A stretch of DNA of 64,000 bases from Pseudalkalibacillus salsuginis. GTDB taxonomy: Bacteria; Bacillota; Bacilli; Bacillales; Fictibacillaceae. The stretch is from assembly GCF_021646685.1 (NCBI RefSeq), contig NZ_JAKJHW010000005.1, positions 62,001 to 126,000 on the forward strand. Direction: 5' to 3'. This document shows, one piece after another, positions 35,475 to 43,828 of this stretch. Position numbers and translations under genes: made by a program. Each line of letters begins with the position of its first letter. Positions within the stretch are counted from its first letter, which is position 1. Below the pieces are notes generated by a model, which saw nothing but the letters and a program-made list of their open reading frames with translations, was not told the origin of the DNA and did not search any database.

Positions 35475-36287
35475 ATGGAGATGGATCAACTTATCTATTT
35501 ATATGGTTTAATTCCAACACCAGCTGCAGCACAAAAATCATTTCCATCGTTTCAAGGGTTCGACGGTGAGTCAGAGCTTTATACGATTCCGATCAATAAT
35601 GTCACGGCTGTTGTTTGCAGGCTTGACCCAGATGAGTATTCAGAAGAAACCATCAAGGAGAAAATCGACAATGACATGGAATGGCTGCAGGGAAAAGCAT
35701 TCCATCATCACGAAACAATGGTGAAGTTATACAAGGAGTATCCCGTTATACCTTTAAAGTTCTGTACCATTTATAAAAACGAACAAAGCATGTATGACAA
35801 GATTCAAGCGAGTGAAGAAAAAATTGAACAGACCTTTGAATCGCTTGAAGGCAATGAAGAATGGAACCTTAAAATCTATTGCGATGATGAAAAGCTGAAA
35901 CACGATGTAAGTAAAAATAATTACGAAATCGAAGCGAAGAAAAAAGAAATCAGTGCACTGACACCTGGACGACGATTTTTTGAAATGAAAAAGATTGATG
36001 AATTGGTTGAAGAGGAACTTGAAAAGGAAAAAAACCGAGTATGTGAAAAGTTGCATGAAAAGCTGAAAGAGTTTTCCGTTAAAGCTGAAATCAAAAGAAA
36101 TTGGAGCAGGGATATAACAGGGCTGAAGGAAAATATGGCCTGGAACAGCGTGTTTCTTTTGCCAGTTGCTAAAGTTGATTCTTTTTTGGATGAAGTAAAA
36201 AGGCTAGAAAAGGAACGAGGACAAAATGGTTGGAGGTTTGAAGCTTCAGGACCATGGCCGGCTTACCATTTTTCCAGCTTTTCGTGA
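35475..36287 (+). CDS. gvpL: Gas vesicle protein GvpL
   Basis: 270 residues, the second GvpF/L paralogue. QLIYLYGLIPTPA at the start, HHETMVKLYKEYPVIPLKFCTIY (about 75-97), a long charged helix region and the ending EASGPWPAYHFSSF parallel GvpF. The family usually has F and L together, as here. AUG 35475 lies almost on its RBS; an in-frame ATG at 35481 is possible too. Confidence 0.93.
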   Translation: MEMDQLIYLYGLIPTPAAAQKSFPSFQGFDGESELYTIPINNVTAVVCRLDPDEYSEETIKEKIDNDMEWLQGKAFHHHETMVKLYKEYPVIPLKFCTIYKNEQSMYDKIQASEEKIEQTFESLEGNEEWNLKIYCDDEKLKHDVSKNNYEIEAKKKEISALTPGRRFFEMKKIDELVEEELEKEKNRVCEKLHEKLKEFSVKAEIKRNWSRDITGLKENMAWNSVFLLPVAKVDSFLDEVKRLEKERGQNGWRFEASGPWPAYHFSSFS

Positions 36288-36304
36288 AGTGAGGGATCTG
36301 ATCG

Positions 36305-36565
36305 ATGTCACAAAGAGAATCGATTGAAAACAAGGAAATTGCACTTATAGATATTTTAGATGTCATTCTCGATAAAGGAGTGGCAATAAGGGGAGATATC
36401 ATTATTTCAATCGCGGGTGTTGATCTAGTCTATCTGGACTTACGAATATTGATCTCCTCTGTTGAAACCCTCGTACAAACACACGGCAATAAAACTGTAT
36501 CGTCTGAGAACTTTGAAAGACAAAGGGGTGTACTGACTGATGCAATCGCAGAGTCAAACAAATAA
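36305..36565 (+). CDS. gvpS: Gas vesicle protein GvpS (GvpA-related)
   Basis: 86 residues. IALIDILDVILDKGVAIRGD and IIISIAGVDLVYLDLRILIS follow the GvpA-family fold (LxDVLDRILDKGVVI...), with divergent ends, as in the minor shell proteins GvpJ/M/S. The last 26 bases overlap gvpK. GTGAGGG precedes the ATG. Confidence 0.9.
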   Translation: MSQRESIENKEIALIDILDVILDKGVAIRGDIIISIAGVDLVYLDLRILISSVETLVQTHGNKTVSSENFERQRGVLTDAIAESNK

Positions 36566-36830
36566 TGTACGGATAGACATCGACCCGGAAAATGCGGAGC
36601 AAGGACTAGCTCAATTAGTCATGACTGTGATCGAATTATTACGGCAAATTGTCGAACGGCATGCAATCAGGCGAGTAGAAGGTGGGAACCTTACCGATGA
36701 ACAAATTGAAGATCTCGGTGTCGCCCTGATGAATTTAGAGGAAAAAATGGAAGAACTAAAGAACATCTTCGGCCTTGAAGCTGAGGATTTGAATATAGAT
36801 TTGGGTCCTTTAGGAAACCTTCTTCGATAG
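36540..36830 (+). CDS. gvpK: Gas vesicle protein GvpK
   Basis: 96 residues. VRIDIDPENAEQGLAQLVMTVIELLRQI-VERHAIRRVEGG and EIEDLGVALMNLEEKMEELK-like blocks are the GvpK family core (seen as NAEQGLAQLVMTVIELL and LMNLEEKMEEL). Essential for vesicle formation in other organisms, with a minor role inferred in shell maturation. It overlaps the gvpS 3' end in another frame; AAAGGGGTG is within gvpS. Confidence 0.93.
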   Translation: MQSQSQTNNVRIDIDPENAEQGLAQLVMTVIELLRQIVERHAIRRVEGGNLTDEQIEDLGVALMNLEEKMEELKNIFGLEAEDLNIDLGPLGNLLR

Positions 36831-36996
36831 TTTATTTCTATAGAATCAAAGGCTTATGTATCATCATCAGCAAGTGGACCTGGGAAATCACCTCGGTATG
36901 AATCTAATGAAACATTTAAGATCTATTGTTAAACGGCGAATTTGATTCGTAACTCGTTTTAAACGGTCCTCCAAAAGGACCAAGGAGGGATATACA

Positions 36997-37338
36997 ATGT
37001 CTGTGCAACATCCTGTAGAATCACATTCGGTCGTCGATGTCTTAGAAAAGATTCTAGATAAAGGTGTCGTTATTGCAGGGGATATCCGAGTTGGACTTGC
37101 GGATGTCGAACTGTTGACAATCAAGATTCGCCTGATCATCGCATCAGTTGATAAAGCGAAGGAAATCGGAATGGATTGGTGGGAAAATGATCCTTACTTG
37201 AGTTCAAAAGCATCAGAAGAGCAAAACAAAGCATTAGAGGATGAAAATAAGCAATTGAAAGAACGCCTTGACCAACTTGAAAACAATTCAACTCACACCA
37301 ATCAAACAAATCGTATGAATATTAAAGATATAAAGTGA
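36997..37338 (+). CDS. gvpJ: Gas vesicle protein GvpJ
   Basis: 113 residues. SVVDVLEKILDKGVVIAGDI, RVGLADVELLTIKIRLIIAS and VDKAKEIGMDWW are the GvpJ variant of the GvpA fold; the C-terminal 40 residues form a coiled coil (NKALEDENKQLKERLDQLE). GGACCAAGGAGGG precedes the ATG after a 166-base gap from gvpK, the largest gap in the operon. The stop overlaps nothing; gvpT RBS begins 2 bases later. Confidence 0.94.
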   Translation: MSVQHPVESHSVVDVLEKILDKGVVIAGDIRVGLADVELLTIKIRLIIASVDKAKEIGMDWWENDPYLSSKASEEQNKALEDENKQLKERLDQLENNSTHTNQTNRMNIKDIK

Positions 37339-37353
37339 TTGGAGGAGAAATTT

Positions 37354-38070
37354 ATGGTAAACAAGGAAAAGCAGGCTGAAAACATGGTGACAGGTGGACC
37401 GATCAAACGTACTGTGGCAGGCGGTATTCTAGGTGCGACAATTGGGTACCTCGCCACACCTGAAAATGGCAAGAAGCTTTGGGCACGGGTCGATAAAGAA
37501 GCGTTAAAGAACAAAAGCATGGATCTGAGTCGATCTGCGAAGGAAAAATCCAAGCAGGCTGCTCAGGGTCTTAAAACCTCCACTACGAATTTCTTGAATA
37601 ACAGAAAGCACAAAGATTCTGAAGAAAGTGATAGTGCTGGAACAGAAGTCAGCGCAACGACAGAAACAGCAGATGAGAAGGATACGGAAGAAATAGAAAA
37701 TCTGCAGGAAGAAAACCAAAAGCTACAGGATCGATTGAATGCATTAGAAGAGAAAATGAACAAATTGCTTGATGACAAAGATGATGAGGAAGAAGACGAG
37801 ACCGAAGACGAGGAAGAAGAATCGACGAACCGGCAAAAAAAATCAAGCTCAGCTTCTACAAAGAAAAAGCAATCAAAAAGCACGAAAACAGAAGAAAACA
37901 AAGACGACAGTGATGACCAAGAGGACGAAGAGGACGAAGAAGAAAAAAAGAATAACAATGCTAAGAAATCGAACAAAACAAATGGAAAAAAGAAAACAGC
38001 ATCAAAAAAAGATGAAAAAGAAGATGATGAAGATACATCACTAACCAGTGAGGATGATACTTCCTCATAA
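37354..38070 (+). CDS. gvpT: Gas vesicle protein GvpT with long charged tail
   Basis: 238 residues from ATG 37354 with GGAGGAG 6 bases upstream. GGPIKRTVAGGILGATIGYL then ATPENGKKLWARVDK is the YtxH-like head shared with GvpP. A coiled coil follows (EENQKLQDRLNALEEKMNKLL, split here at about 113-133) and then 95 residues of almost only D, E, K, S, T and N, with alternating acidic (DDEEEDETEDEEEE-type) and basic (KKKQSKSTK-type) blocks. The tail is a disordered polyampholyte. Function is unknown; it may set vesicle clustering or solubility. Confidence 0.87.
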   Translation: MVNKEKQAENMVTGGPIKRTVAGGILGATIGYLATPENGKKLWARVDKEALKNKSMDLSRSAKEKSKQAAQGLKTSTTNFLNNRKHKDSEESDSAGTEVSATTETADEKDTEEIENLQEENQKLQDRLNALEEKMNKLLDDKDDEEEDETEDEEEESTNRQKKSSSASTKKKQSKSTKTEENKDDSDDQEDEEDEEEKKNNNAKKSNKTNGKKKTASKKDEKEDDEDTSLTSEDDTSS

Positions 38071-38094
38071 CTGAATTGTAAAGGAGCGATCAAT

Positions 38095-38508
38095 ATGAGT
38101 TCAGTTGTGCCAAAAGATAGTATAATTGAATACTTCGCGAAAGCAGCGAATACAGGTGATTTCACGTTGGATATTACATTGAACGTGAACGGTTCTGTTA
38201 TCTCCGGTACGATGATTTCAGCAAAAAAATACTTCGAAGAGCTTAGTGGTAAACTTGAAGATGGCAGCGAGATTGCTCAAAAGTTAAGTGAAGACCTTTC
38301 GGAAGCAAGTGAGGCAGCAGATTCACATGATGGTGGAGAAGCAAACTTCATTCATATGAAAAACACCCGCGTATACTGCGGGGACAATAAACCAACACCC
38401 TCTAAAGGTAAGATCCTTTGGAGAGGGAAAATAGATCAAATAGATGGATTTTTCCTAGGAAGGATTTCAGAATCGAAAAACAGTAATGACAACAGTAAAA
38501 AATCTTGA
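38095..38508 (+). CDS. gvpU: Gas vesicle protein GvpU
   Basis: 137 residues. A beta-rich domain (FTLDITLNVNGSVISGTMIS, about 24-43; FIHMKNTRVYCGDN, WRGKIDQIDGFFLGRI). In B. megaterium GvpU is the last gene and has been linked to vesicle clustering. AAAGGAG precedes the ATG. A perfect 18-bp terminator starts 7 bases after the stop, closing the operon. Confidence 0.9.
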   Translation: MSSVVPKDSIIEYFAKAANTGDFTLDITLNVNGSVISGTMISAKKYFEELSGKLEDGSEIAQKLSEDLSEASEAADSHDGGEANFIHMKNTRVYCGDNKPTPSKGKILWRGKIDQIDGFFLGRISESKNSNDNSKKS

Positions 38509-38515
38509 ATAAGGG

Positions 38516-38555
38516 ACAAAAAGAAATGACGGGGAGACCCGTCATTTCTTTTTGT
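38516..38555 (+). terminator. Gas vesicle operon terminator
   Basis: ACAAAAAGAAATGACGGG pairs perfectly with CCCGTCATTTCTTTTTGT around GAGA (18-bp stem). The outer A/T part gives a T-rich 3' end. Confidence 0.93.
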
Positions 38556-38624
38556 GGCTCAGTCCGGTCTTTTAGTTTTAATAAACATCCGTCTTTTCCG
38601 TGGTGAGATATCGAAAAAGTTCAT

Positions 38625-39344
38625 ATGAATATAAAAATAGGGATGGGAGTGATGGGCTTGGAGGAGCCTCAACTAAATAGCATAAAGGCATCGGGAATTA
38701 AAGAGATGTTGTATTTCCGTAAAGATTCTACAGATTTCGATACGTTCAAATACGTGTTTCATAAAAAGGAATACCGTTTACCAACTTTGACTTTTCAACC
38801 TAAATGGATTATCGATGGCGGAGCAAATGTCGGGTATACGAGTGTCTATTTTGCAGAACAATTTCCAAATGCGAAAATAATGGCGGTAGAATCAGAACCT
38901 TCTAATGTAGAAGTGATGAAAGAAAACATCAGGAACTATGATCAGATTAAACTTCTACATGCCGGTTTATGGAACAAGAATACGTTTTTAAAAGTAAAGG
39001 ATGTTGGTTTAGGTGAATGGGGGATGATGGTAGAGGAAACCGAACGGGCTGAACAAGGGTCATTTAAAGCAGTTACAATCGACTCCATTGCTGCAAATTT
39101 CGGAATGGAAGAAATTGATATCTTGAAACTGAATGTTGAAGGTGCTGAGAAAGAGTTGTTTTCACAAGGGTACGAAAGTTGGTTGAGCAAGGTCAAGATC
39201 TTGATCATCGAGCTTCATGACAGAATGAAGCCTGGCTGCAGCAGAGCATTCTATAAAGCAATAAGGCCATATAATTTTGCAACTTTCAAGAGGGGTGCAA
39301 ACGTCATCTTATATAAAAAAGGTTGTTTTAAGCAAAAACGATGA
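38625..39344 (+). CDS. FkbM-family methyltransferase
   Basis: 239 residues. IIDGGANVGYTSVYFAE (about 63-79) is motif I of the FkbM class I methyltransferases; MAVESEPSNVEVM and DILKLNVEGAEKELF (about 161-175) are the following strands, with E rather than D in DxEG as often seen. They O-methylate hydroxyls on sugars or secondary metabolites; the acceptor here is unknown. ATG 38625 has no RBS; ATG 38652, with GGGATGGGAG before it, may be the true start. Separated from gvpU by the operon terminator. Confidence 0.83.
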   Translation: MNIKIGMGVMGLEEPQLNSIKASGIKEMLYFRKDSTDFDTFKYVFHKKEYRLPTLTFQPKWIIDGGANVGYTSVYFAEQFPNAKIMAVESEPSNVEVMKENIRNYDQIKLLHAGLWNKNTFLKVKDVGLGEWGMMVEETERAEQGSFKAVTIDSIAANFGMEEIDILKLNVEGAEKELFSQGYESWLSKVKILIIELHDRMKPGCSRAFYKAIRPYNFATFKRGANVILYKKGCFKQKR

Positions 39345-39467
39345 CCATTGAGCCTACATGCCAATCGGCTTTGTCATCGATATCAATAATTTTAAGAACT
39401 TAGACCAATTGTAAATGTATGCCAGAATAAAAAAGAGGATTGCTTCAAAATTATAACGAATAGAATT

Positions 39468-39500
39468 AAAGGAGCGGCCATTCCGGTACGCTCTTTTCTA
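39468..39500 (+). terminator. Probable terminator
   Basis: AAAGGAGCG pairs with CGCTCTTTT (one G-T pair), followed by CTATAT; weak T-run. Confidence 0.45.
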
Positions 39501-39544
39501 TATGCTGTATAATTATTACAACATCAAGAAACACCAGGGTTTCT

Positions 39545-39830
39545 ATCAATGAAAAAGGATTTTCCTATTTGCGTTTATATAAATTATCGGTTTCCATTGC
39601 TCTATCTCTGATGGTGCTTGAACGGATCGTCGAATTTGTCCAGCCTCTGCTGATGGCGAAAATCACTAGGTTCGCCATCTCACATCGATTGAATTCGATT
39701 CGGAGCGCTGATAAGATCCTGGTTGTTAGCGAGGGAGACATTATCGAACAAGGAAGCTATCGCGGACCTTGAGTATACTCAGACAAGCGAGCAGTATATT
39801 CTGAAGAAGTGTTAAGCTTATTTTGTGAAG
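39545..39830 (+). pseudogene. ABC exporter remnant with large internal deletion
   Basis: The frame reads FSYLRLYKLSVSIALS and VEFVQPLLMAKI, the first transmembrane part of an ABC exporter, then passes without interruption into FAISHRLNSIRSADKILVVS and EGDIIEQGSYR, the H-loop and end of the ATPase domain. Everything between (about 500 residues, with Walker A and signature) is missing. The C-terminal end is also shifted: VYSDKRAVYSEEVLS lies in another frame. A deletion between the two ends of one gene is the simplest explanation. Confidence 0.75.
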
Positions 39831-39928
39831 AAAGATTGAAAGTCAAAATATACAGGAGTATCCATTAATGGGAAAGGAGGCTGCTGTATAAAAAACAATC
39901 GGTAAAATACAAGTAGCAGGTGATTGTA

Positions 39929-41092
39929 ATGAAAATAATCGTCGCCCCGGATTCTTTCAAAGGGTCAATGACGAGCACGGAAGCTTCTGAAGCGATACGG
40001 AAAGGTTTGTTGGAAGTCGATGAAGATCTTGACGTTGTACTGATCCCGATGGCAGATGGAGGCGAGGGAACAGTCGAAGCTCTTACAGCCATTTTAGGTG
40101 GAGAAAAACAATCAGAAGAAGTGGAAGACCCGCTTGGACGTCAGGTTTGTGCGGATTTCGGATGGATTGAGAAAACGAAGACGGCTGTGATCGAAACAGC
40201 AGCGGCTTCTGGTCTTCCGCTCTTAAAAGAGGGAGAGCTCGATCCTTATCATGCCTCTACCTATGGGACGGGCCAGTTAGTCTCCCGGGCACTGGATCTT
40301 GGGGCGGATAAAGTGATCCTTGGTCTTGGGGGGAGTGCAACAGTCGATGCCGGAACAGGTTTTTTCGAGGCATTGGGCATCCGGTTTTTAGATGAGGCTG
40401 GGAATAGGGTCCAAGCCTCTGGTGGTAAACTCGGAGAAATTAAATCCATTGATGCGACCCATTTGGATTCCCGTTTAGCCGATGTTGAATTCACGATTGC
40501 TTCTGATGTGACTAATCCTTTACTTGGAAGAGAGGGTGCTGTAGCGGTATTTGGGCCTCAAAAAGGGGTTACCGAAGATGAACTCGTTTTCTTTGAAAAT
40601 GGGATGGGGCGGTATGCAGAAACTGTCGCTTCTCATATAGGGAAAGAGTATCGATCCGATGAGGGTAGTGGTGCAGCTGGCGGGTTTGGTTTCTCCCTCC
40701 TTGCCTTTTTACAACCGAAGTTCGAGAACGGTTTTACCTTGATTTCGAAATTAAGCGGGTTGGAATCCCAAATCAGCCAGTCCCGCCTTGTCATCACAGG
40801 GGAAGGAAAAGTCGATGGCCAGTCCTTGTACGGGAAAGTCCCTATCGGTATTGCACGGATTGCAGCCAAACATCACGTGCCCGCGATTGCGTTTGCCGGT
40901 AAGATTGAAGGAGATTTACAAGCTGCTAAACGACAAGGCCTTTCCTTAGTCCTGCCGATCGTCGATGAACCGATGACATTGTCAGATGCAATGGAAAAAG
41001 GGTCGATCCTTTTACAAAGAGCGGCATCACGCTTCATGACAAGCGTTCTATTGCTAGGTGGAAAAGACAAGCCATCTGATCTGACTAGTTAA
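39929..41092 (+). CDS. glxK: Glycerate kinase (GarK/GlxK family)
   Basis: 387 residues from ATG 39929, with AGGTG 6 bases upstream. IIVAPDSFKGSMTSTEAS at the start, VIPMADGGEGTVEAL (about 40-54) and LGLGGSATVDAGTGF (about 132-146), then ITGEGKVDGQS (about 290-300) are the conserved blocks of the class II/GarK glycerate kinases. It phosphorylates glycerate with ATP and feeds it to glycolysis; whether 2- or 3-phosphoglycerate is made is not visible. Single gene. Confidence 0.93.
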   Translation: MKIIVAPDSFKGSMTSTEASEAIRKGLLEVDEDLDVVLIPMADGGEGTVEALTAILGGEKQSEEVEDPLGRQVCADFGWIEKTKTAVIETAAASGLPLLKEGELDPYHASTYGTGQLVSRALDLGADKVILGLGGSATVDAGTGFFEALGIRFLDEAGNRVQASGGKLGEIKSIDATHLDSRLADVEFTIASDVTNPLLGREGAVAVFGPQKGVTEDELVFFENGMGRYAETVASHIGKEYRSDEGSGAAGGFGFSLLAFLQPKFENGFTLISKLSGLESQISQSRLVITGEGKVDGQSLYGKVPIGIARIAAKHHVPAIAFAGKIEGDLQAAKRQGLSLVLPIVDEPMTLSDAMEKGSILLQRAASRFMTSVLLLGGKDKPSDLTS

Positions 41093-41158
41093 AGTGCATA
41101 TATAAAAAAAGTGGGTATGTTCCTTAAGGATTCAATCTGATTTAAAAGAAGGAAAATC

Positions 41159-41198
41159 GGGCTTATTGCAATGTAGTTTTGGCAATAGGTCCTTTTTT
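41159..41198 (+). terminator. Terminator of the glycerate kinase gene
   Basis: GGGCTTATTGC pairs with GCAATAGGTCC (one mismatch and a G-T), followed by TTTTTT. Confidence 0.7.
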
Positions 41199-41242
41199 AT
41201 AAGGCTCAGTTATTAAATCACTCCCTTTCAGCCGGCGATCCG

Positions 41243-41303
41243 TAAGCCTCCTCGTTGGGCTTCCAGTGACCTTCGTAGCTATTCAGGGCGATTCCGCTTT
41301 TCC
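41243..41303 (+). repeat. Repeat family A, copy 3 (3' fragment)
   Basis: Only the last ~60 bases: AAGCCTCCTCGTTGGGCTTC, CAGTGACCTTCGTAGC, GGGCGATTCCGCTTTTCC. Lies between glycerate kinase and the methyltransferase gene. Confidence 0.8.
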
Positions 41304-41385
41304 GTTTTGTTCATGATTTAAAAAGTGATAATATGGATTCAAAAGGTTTCAGCGAAAAAATAATGAAATGAAGGATTGACAAATC

Positions 41386-42585
41386 ATGCCTAAAGAAATT
41401 GTGTTGACGATAAAATCGAAGTACTTCAATAAGTTTAAAAGCGGTTATCCACTTCTATTCAAGGAAGCGATCGTCAATTTGAACGATTTGAAGGAAGAAG
41501 GTACTCTTCTCATGCTCATCGATGAACAAAAGCGTTTCATCGGAAAAGGATATTATGGAAAACAGAATAAAGGGTACGGTTGGATTCTGACGAGAAAAGA
41601 ACATGAGGAAATTGATTACGAGTTTTTCGAGCGTAAGATTAAAGAGGCGATTAGGCATAGGAAATCTTTCTTCGCGGATTCGGAAACGAACGCCTTCCGT
41701 ATTTTAAATGGAGAAGGAGATGGTGTAGGCGGTTTTACTGTCGATTACTTTGATGGATATCTTTTACTAAATTGGTACAGCGAAGGCATCTATCAGTTCA
41801 AGAACTTGATAGTAGAGTTGTTCCAGAATTTAGTGGATTACAAAGGAATCTATGAAAAGAAACGCTTTGATCTAAAAGGTCAATACATAGATGACGACGA
41901 TTTCCTTACTGGAGAACGGGCTCAATTTCCAATCATCGTCAAAGAAAACGGGGTTCACTTTGCTGTATATTTGAACGATGGCGCAATGGTTGGTGTTTTC
42001 CTTGATCAAAGGAATGTACGTAAGTCGATCCGTGACTATCATGCCGATGGGAAGACAGTCTTAAATACGTTTTCTTATACAGGAGCATTCTCTGTTTTTG
42101 CTGCGCTTGGAGGAGCGGCTAAAACAACAAGTGTCGATCTTGCCAACCGTAGCTTTAATAAGACGGTTGAACAATTCAGCTTGAACGGGGTGGATTATGA
42201 AGCGCACGATATCCGTGTCATGGATGTTTTCAATTATTTCAACTACGCTGTCCGGAACAATTTGAAGTTCGGCATGGTTATCCTTGATCCGCCCAGCTTT
42301 GCAAGGTCAAAGAAACATCGCTTCAGCGTAGCGAAAGATTATAAAGACTTGATTAAAGAAGCGATTTCCATTACCGAAGATAACGGGCTGATTATAGCCT
42401 CGACGAATTTTGCAGGTATCGATATGAAAAAGTTCAAATCATTCGTAGACAAGGCATTCAGTGAAATGGGCGGAAAATATAAGATCATCGAAGAACATTC
42501 ACTACCAAATGATTTCAAGACGATTAAGGAATTTCCGGAGGGAGATTACTTGAAGGTTCTTTTTATCAGTAAAATCAAAGGTTGA
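41386..42585 (+). CDS. RlmI-like class I rRNA methyltransferase
   Basis: 399 residues. An N-terminal PUA domain (about 1-75: LTIKSKYFNKFKSGYPLLFK), an EEHD-like middle (FRILNGEGDGVGGFTVDYF) and a C-terminal Rossmann domain with VFLDQRNVR, LNTFSYTGAFSVFAALGG (motif I) and VILDPPSFARSKK (motif IV). This layout matches RlmI/YwbD-type m5C methyltransferases of 23S rRNA, but the target base cannot be confirmed. It is monocistronic with a terminator behind. Confidence 0.88.
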   Translation: MPKEIVLTIKSKYFNKFKSGYPLLFKEAIVNLNDLKEEGTLLMLIDEQKRFIGKGYYGKQNKGYGWILTRKEHEEIDYEFFERKIKEAIRHRKSFFADSETNAFRILNGEGDGVGGFTVDYFDGYLLLNWYSEGIYQFKNLIVELFQNLVDYKGIYEKKRFDLKGQYIDDDDFLTGERAQFPIIVKENGVHFAVYLNDGAMVGVFLDQRNVRKSIRDYHADGKTVLNTFSYTGAFSVFAALGGAAKTTSVDLANRSFNKTVEQFSLNGVDYEAHDIRVMDVFNYFNYAVRNNLKFGMVILDPPSFARSKKHRFSVAKDYKDLIKEAISITEDNGLIIASTNFAGIDMKKFKSFVDKAFSEMGGKYKIIEEHSLPNDFKTIKEFPEGDYLKVLFISKIKG

Positions 42586-42605
42586 AAAAAATATATGGCA
42601 ACTTC

Positions 42606-42637
42606 AGAGTGTTTTCCATAATGGAAACACTCTTTTT
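42606..42637 (+). terminator. Terminator
   Basis: AGAGTGTTTTCCAT pairs with ATGGAAACACTCT, followed by TTTTT. Confidence 0.88.
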
Positions 42638-42780
42638 ACACCCTTCTACAATATAAGTTAATATTTTACAAAATTCAGATAATGCTGTATGTTTGATTCA
42701 TGAAAGAGTTCTTAGACTTCCACGATCCTGAACAAACTAAATTTGCTTTTAAAAAAAGTAAATCATGTGAGGGGGAATAA

Positions 42781-42815
42781 CTGGTAACTGGTTCAGTCAT
42801 AAACTCAGGTACCAG
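42781..42815 (+). promoter_or_regulatory. Hairpin between GAGGGGG and the hemF start
   Basis: CTGGTAACTG pairs with CAGGTACCAG (9 of 10) around a 15-base loop. GAGGGGG lies about 10 bases before it and ATG about 10 bases after, so folding would bring them near each other. Function uncertain. Confidence 0.35.
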
Positions 42816-42824
42816 CTTAGAGAT

Positions 42825-43757
42825 ATGGATATTAAAGAAAAAACAAATACAGGAATAATCGACAAAGTATTGATCAGCAGAACGTTCAAATGTCTCCAGG
42901 ATGACATCTGCAGTGAGATTGAAGTTTGTGATGGAAAGGAAATTTTCAAGGAAGAAATTTGGACACGTGACGAGGGCGGGGGTGGCAGTACAAGGATCAT
43001 CCAGAACGGAAAGATCATTGAAAAGGGAGGCGTCAATTTTTCGGAAGTTTATGGTCCTCTCTCAGATAAGATGGCGGATGTCCTCCAAGTCAATCGGGGT
43101 GGAACCTTCTATGCGACTGGGGTATCAGTCATCATGCATCCGGGCAGTCCAATGGTTCCTATCATACATATGAACGTCCGTTATTTTGAAGTATCTAATG
43201 GCGAGAAGTGGTTCGGAGGTGGAATTGATCTTACACCGATTTACATTGATGGCCGTCAAGCAAAAATGTTCCACCAAACGCTAAAATCTTTATGTGACCA
43301 ACATCATCCCTCTTATTATCCAGCTTTTAAGAAATGGGCCGACGACTATTTTTATATCAAACATCGTAATGAAACACGTGGAGTTGGCGGGATTTTTTTT
43401 GACCGTCTCGGTATAACAGAGGAATTCAGTCTCGAAGATCGCTTTTCCTTTGTCAACGGAATAGGTGAGGCTTTTCCCCGTATTTATACTACACTGATTA
43501 ATCAGAATAGACACGTTCCTTATGGAGAAGCCGAATTGAAATGGCAACGCGTCCGAAGGGGACGGTATGTCGAGTTTAATCTTGTATATGATCGAGGCAC
43601 GAAATTCGGTTTGGACTCAGGGGGTCGTATCGAATCGATTTTCATGAGCTTGCCACCTGAAGTCAGCTGGACATATAACTTCCAACCTAGACCAAATAGT
43701 AAAGAAGCTGAAACGATGGCCATGTTGAAAAAAGACATCGATTGGATCAACCATTGA
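42825..43757 (+). CDS. hemF: Oxygen-dependent coproporphyrinogen III oxidase
   Basis: 310 residues. The HemF signature is complete: GGGGSTRII (about 51-59), KGGVNFSEVYG (about 67-77), HMNVRYFEV (about 115-123), WFGGGIDLTPIYI (about 129-141), YFYIKHRNETRGVGGIFFD (about 176-194) and RRGRYVEFNLVYDRGT (about 246-261). It converts coproporphyrinogen III to protoporphyrinogen IX with O2. Bacillaceae mostly use the coproporphyrin-dependent route and HemN/HemZ, so HemF here is unusual. The ATG has no good RBS; GAGGGGG lies 50 bases upstream with a hairpin between them. Confidence 0.93.
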   Translation: MDIKEKTNTGIIDKVLISRTFKCLQDDICSEIEVCDGKEIFKEEIWTRDEGGGGSTRIIQNGKIIEKGGVNFSEVYGPLSDKMADVLQVNRGGTFYATGVSVIMHPGSPMVPIIHMNVRYFEVSNGEKWFGGGIDLTPIYIDGRQAKMFHQTLKSLCDQHHPSYYPAFKKWADDYFYIKHRNETRGVGGIFFDRLGITEEFSLEDRFSFVNGIGEAFPRIYTTLINQNRHVPYGEAELKWQRVRRGRYVEFNLVYDRGTKFGLDSGGRIESIFMSLPPEVSWTYNFQPRPNSKEAETMAMLKKDIDWINH

Positions 43758-43772
43758 GAGTTACAAGGAGTG

Positions 43773-43805
43773 AAGGGCTGACTGCTTAGGTCACCCCTTT
43801 TTTTA
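43773..43805 (+). terminator. Terminator of hemF
   Basis: AGGGCTGAC and GTCACCCCT form a short imperfect stem followed by TTTTTTT, 15 bases after the stop. Confidence 0.75.
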
Positions 43806-43828
43806 AGAAAATATGAAAGTATTAATAT

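Noticed and set aside
37563-38165. 200-codon Ser/Phe-rich frame on the minus strand of gvpT
   Set aside because: Shadow of the acidic/lysine-rich gvpT tail (GAA/GAT read as TTC/ATC). Low-complexity composition, no RBS.
42700-42780. 26-codon frame before hemF (starts MKEFLDFHDPEQ)
   Set aside because: No RBS, so not listed as a gene; mentioned only with the hemF leader.
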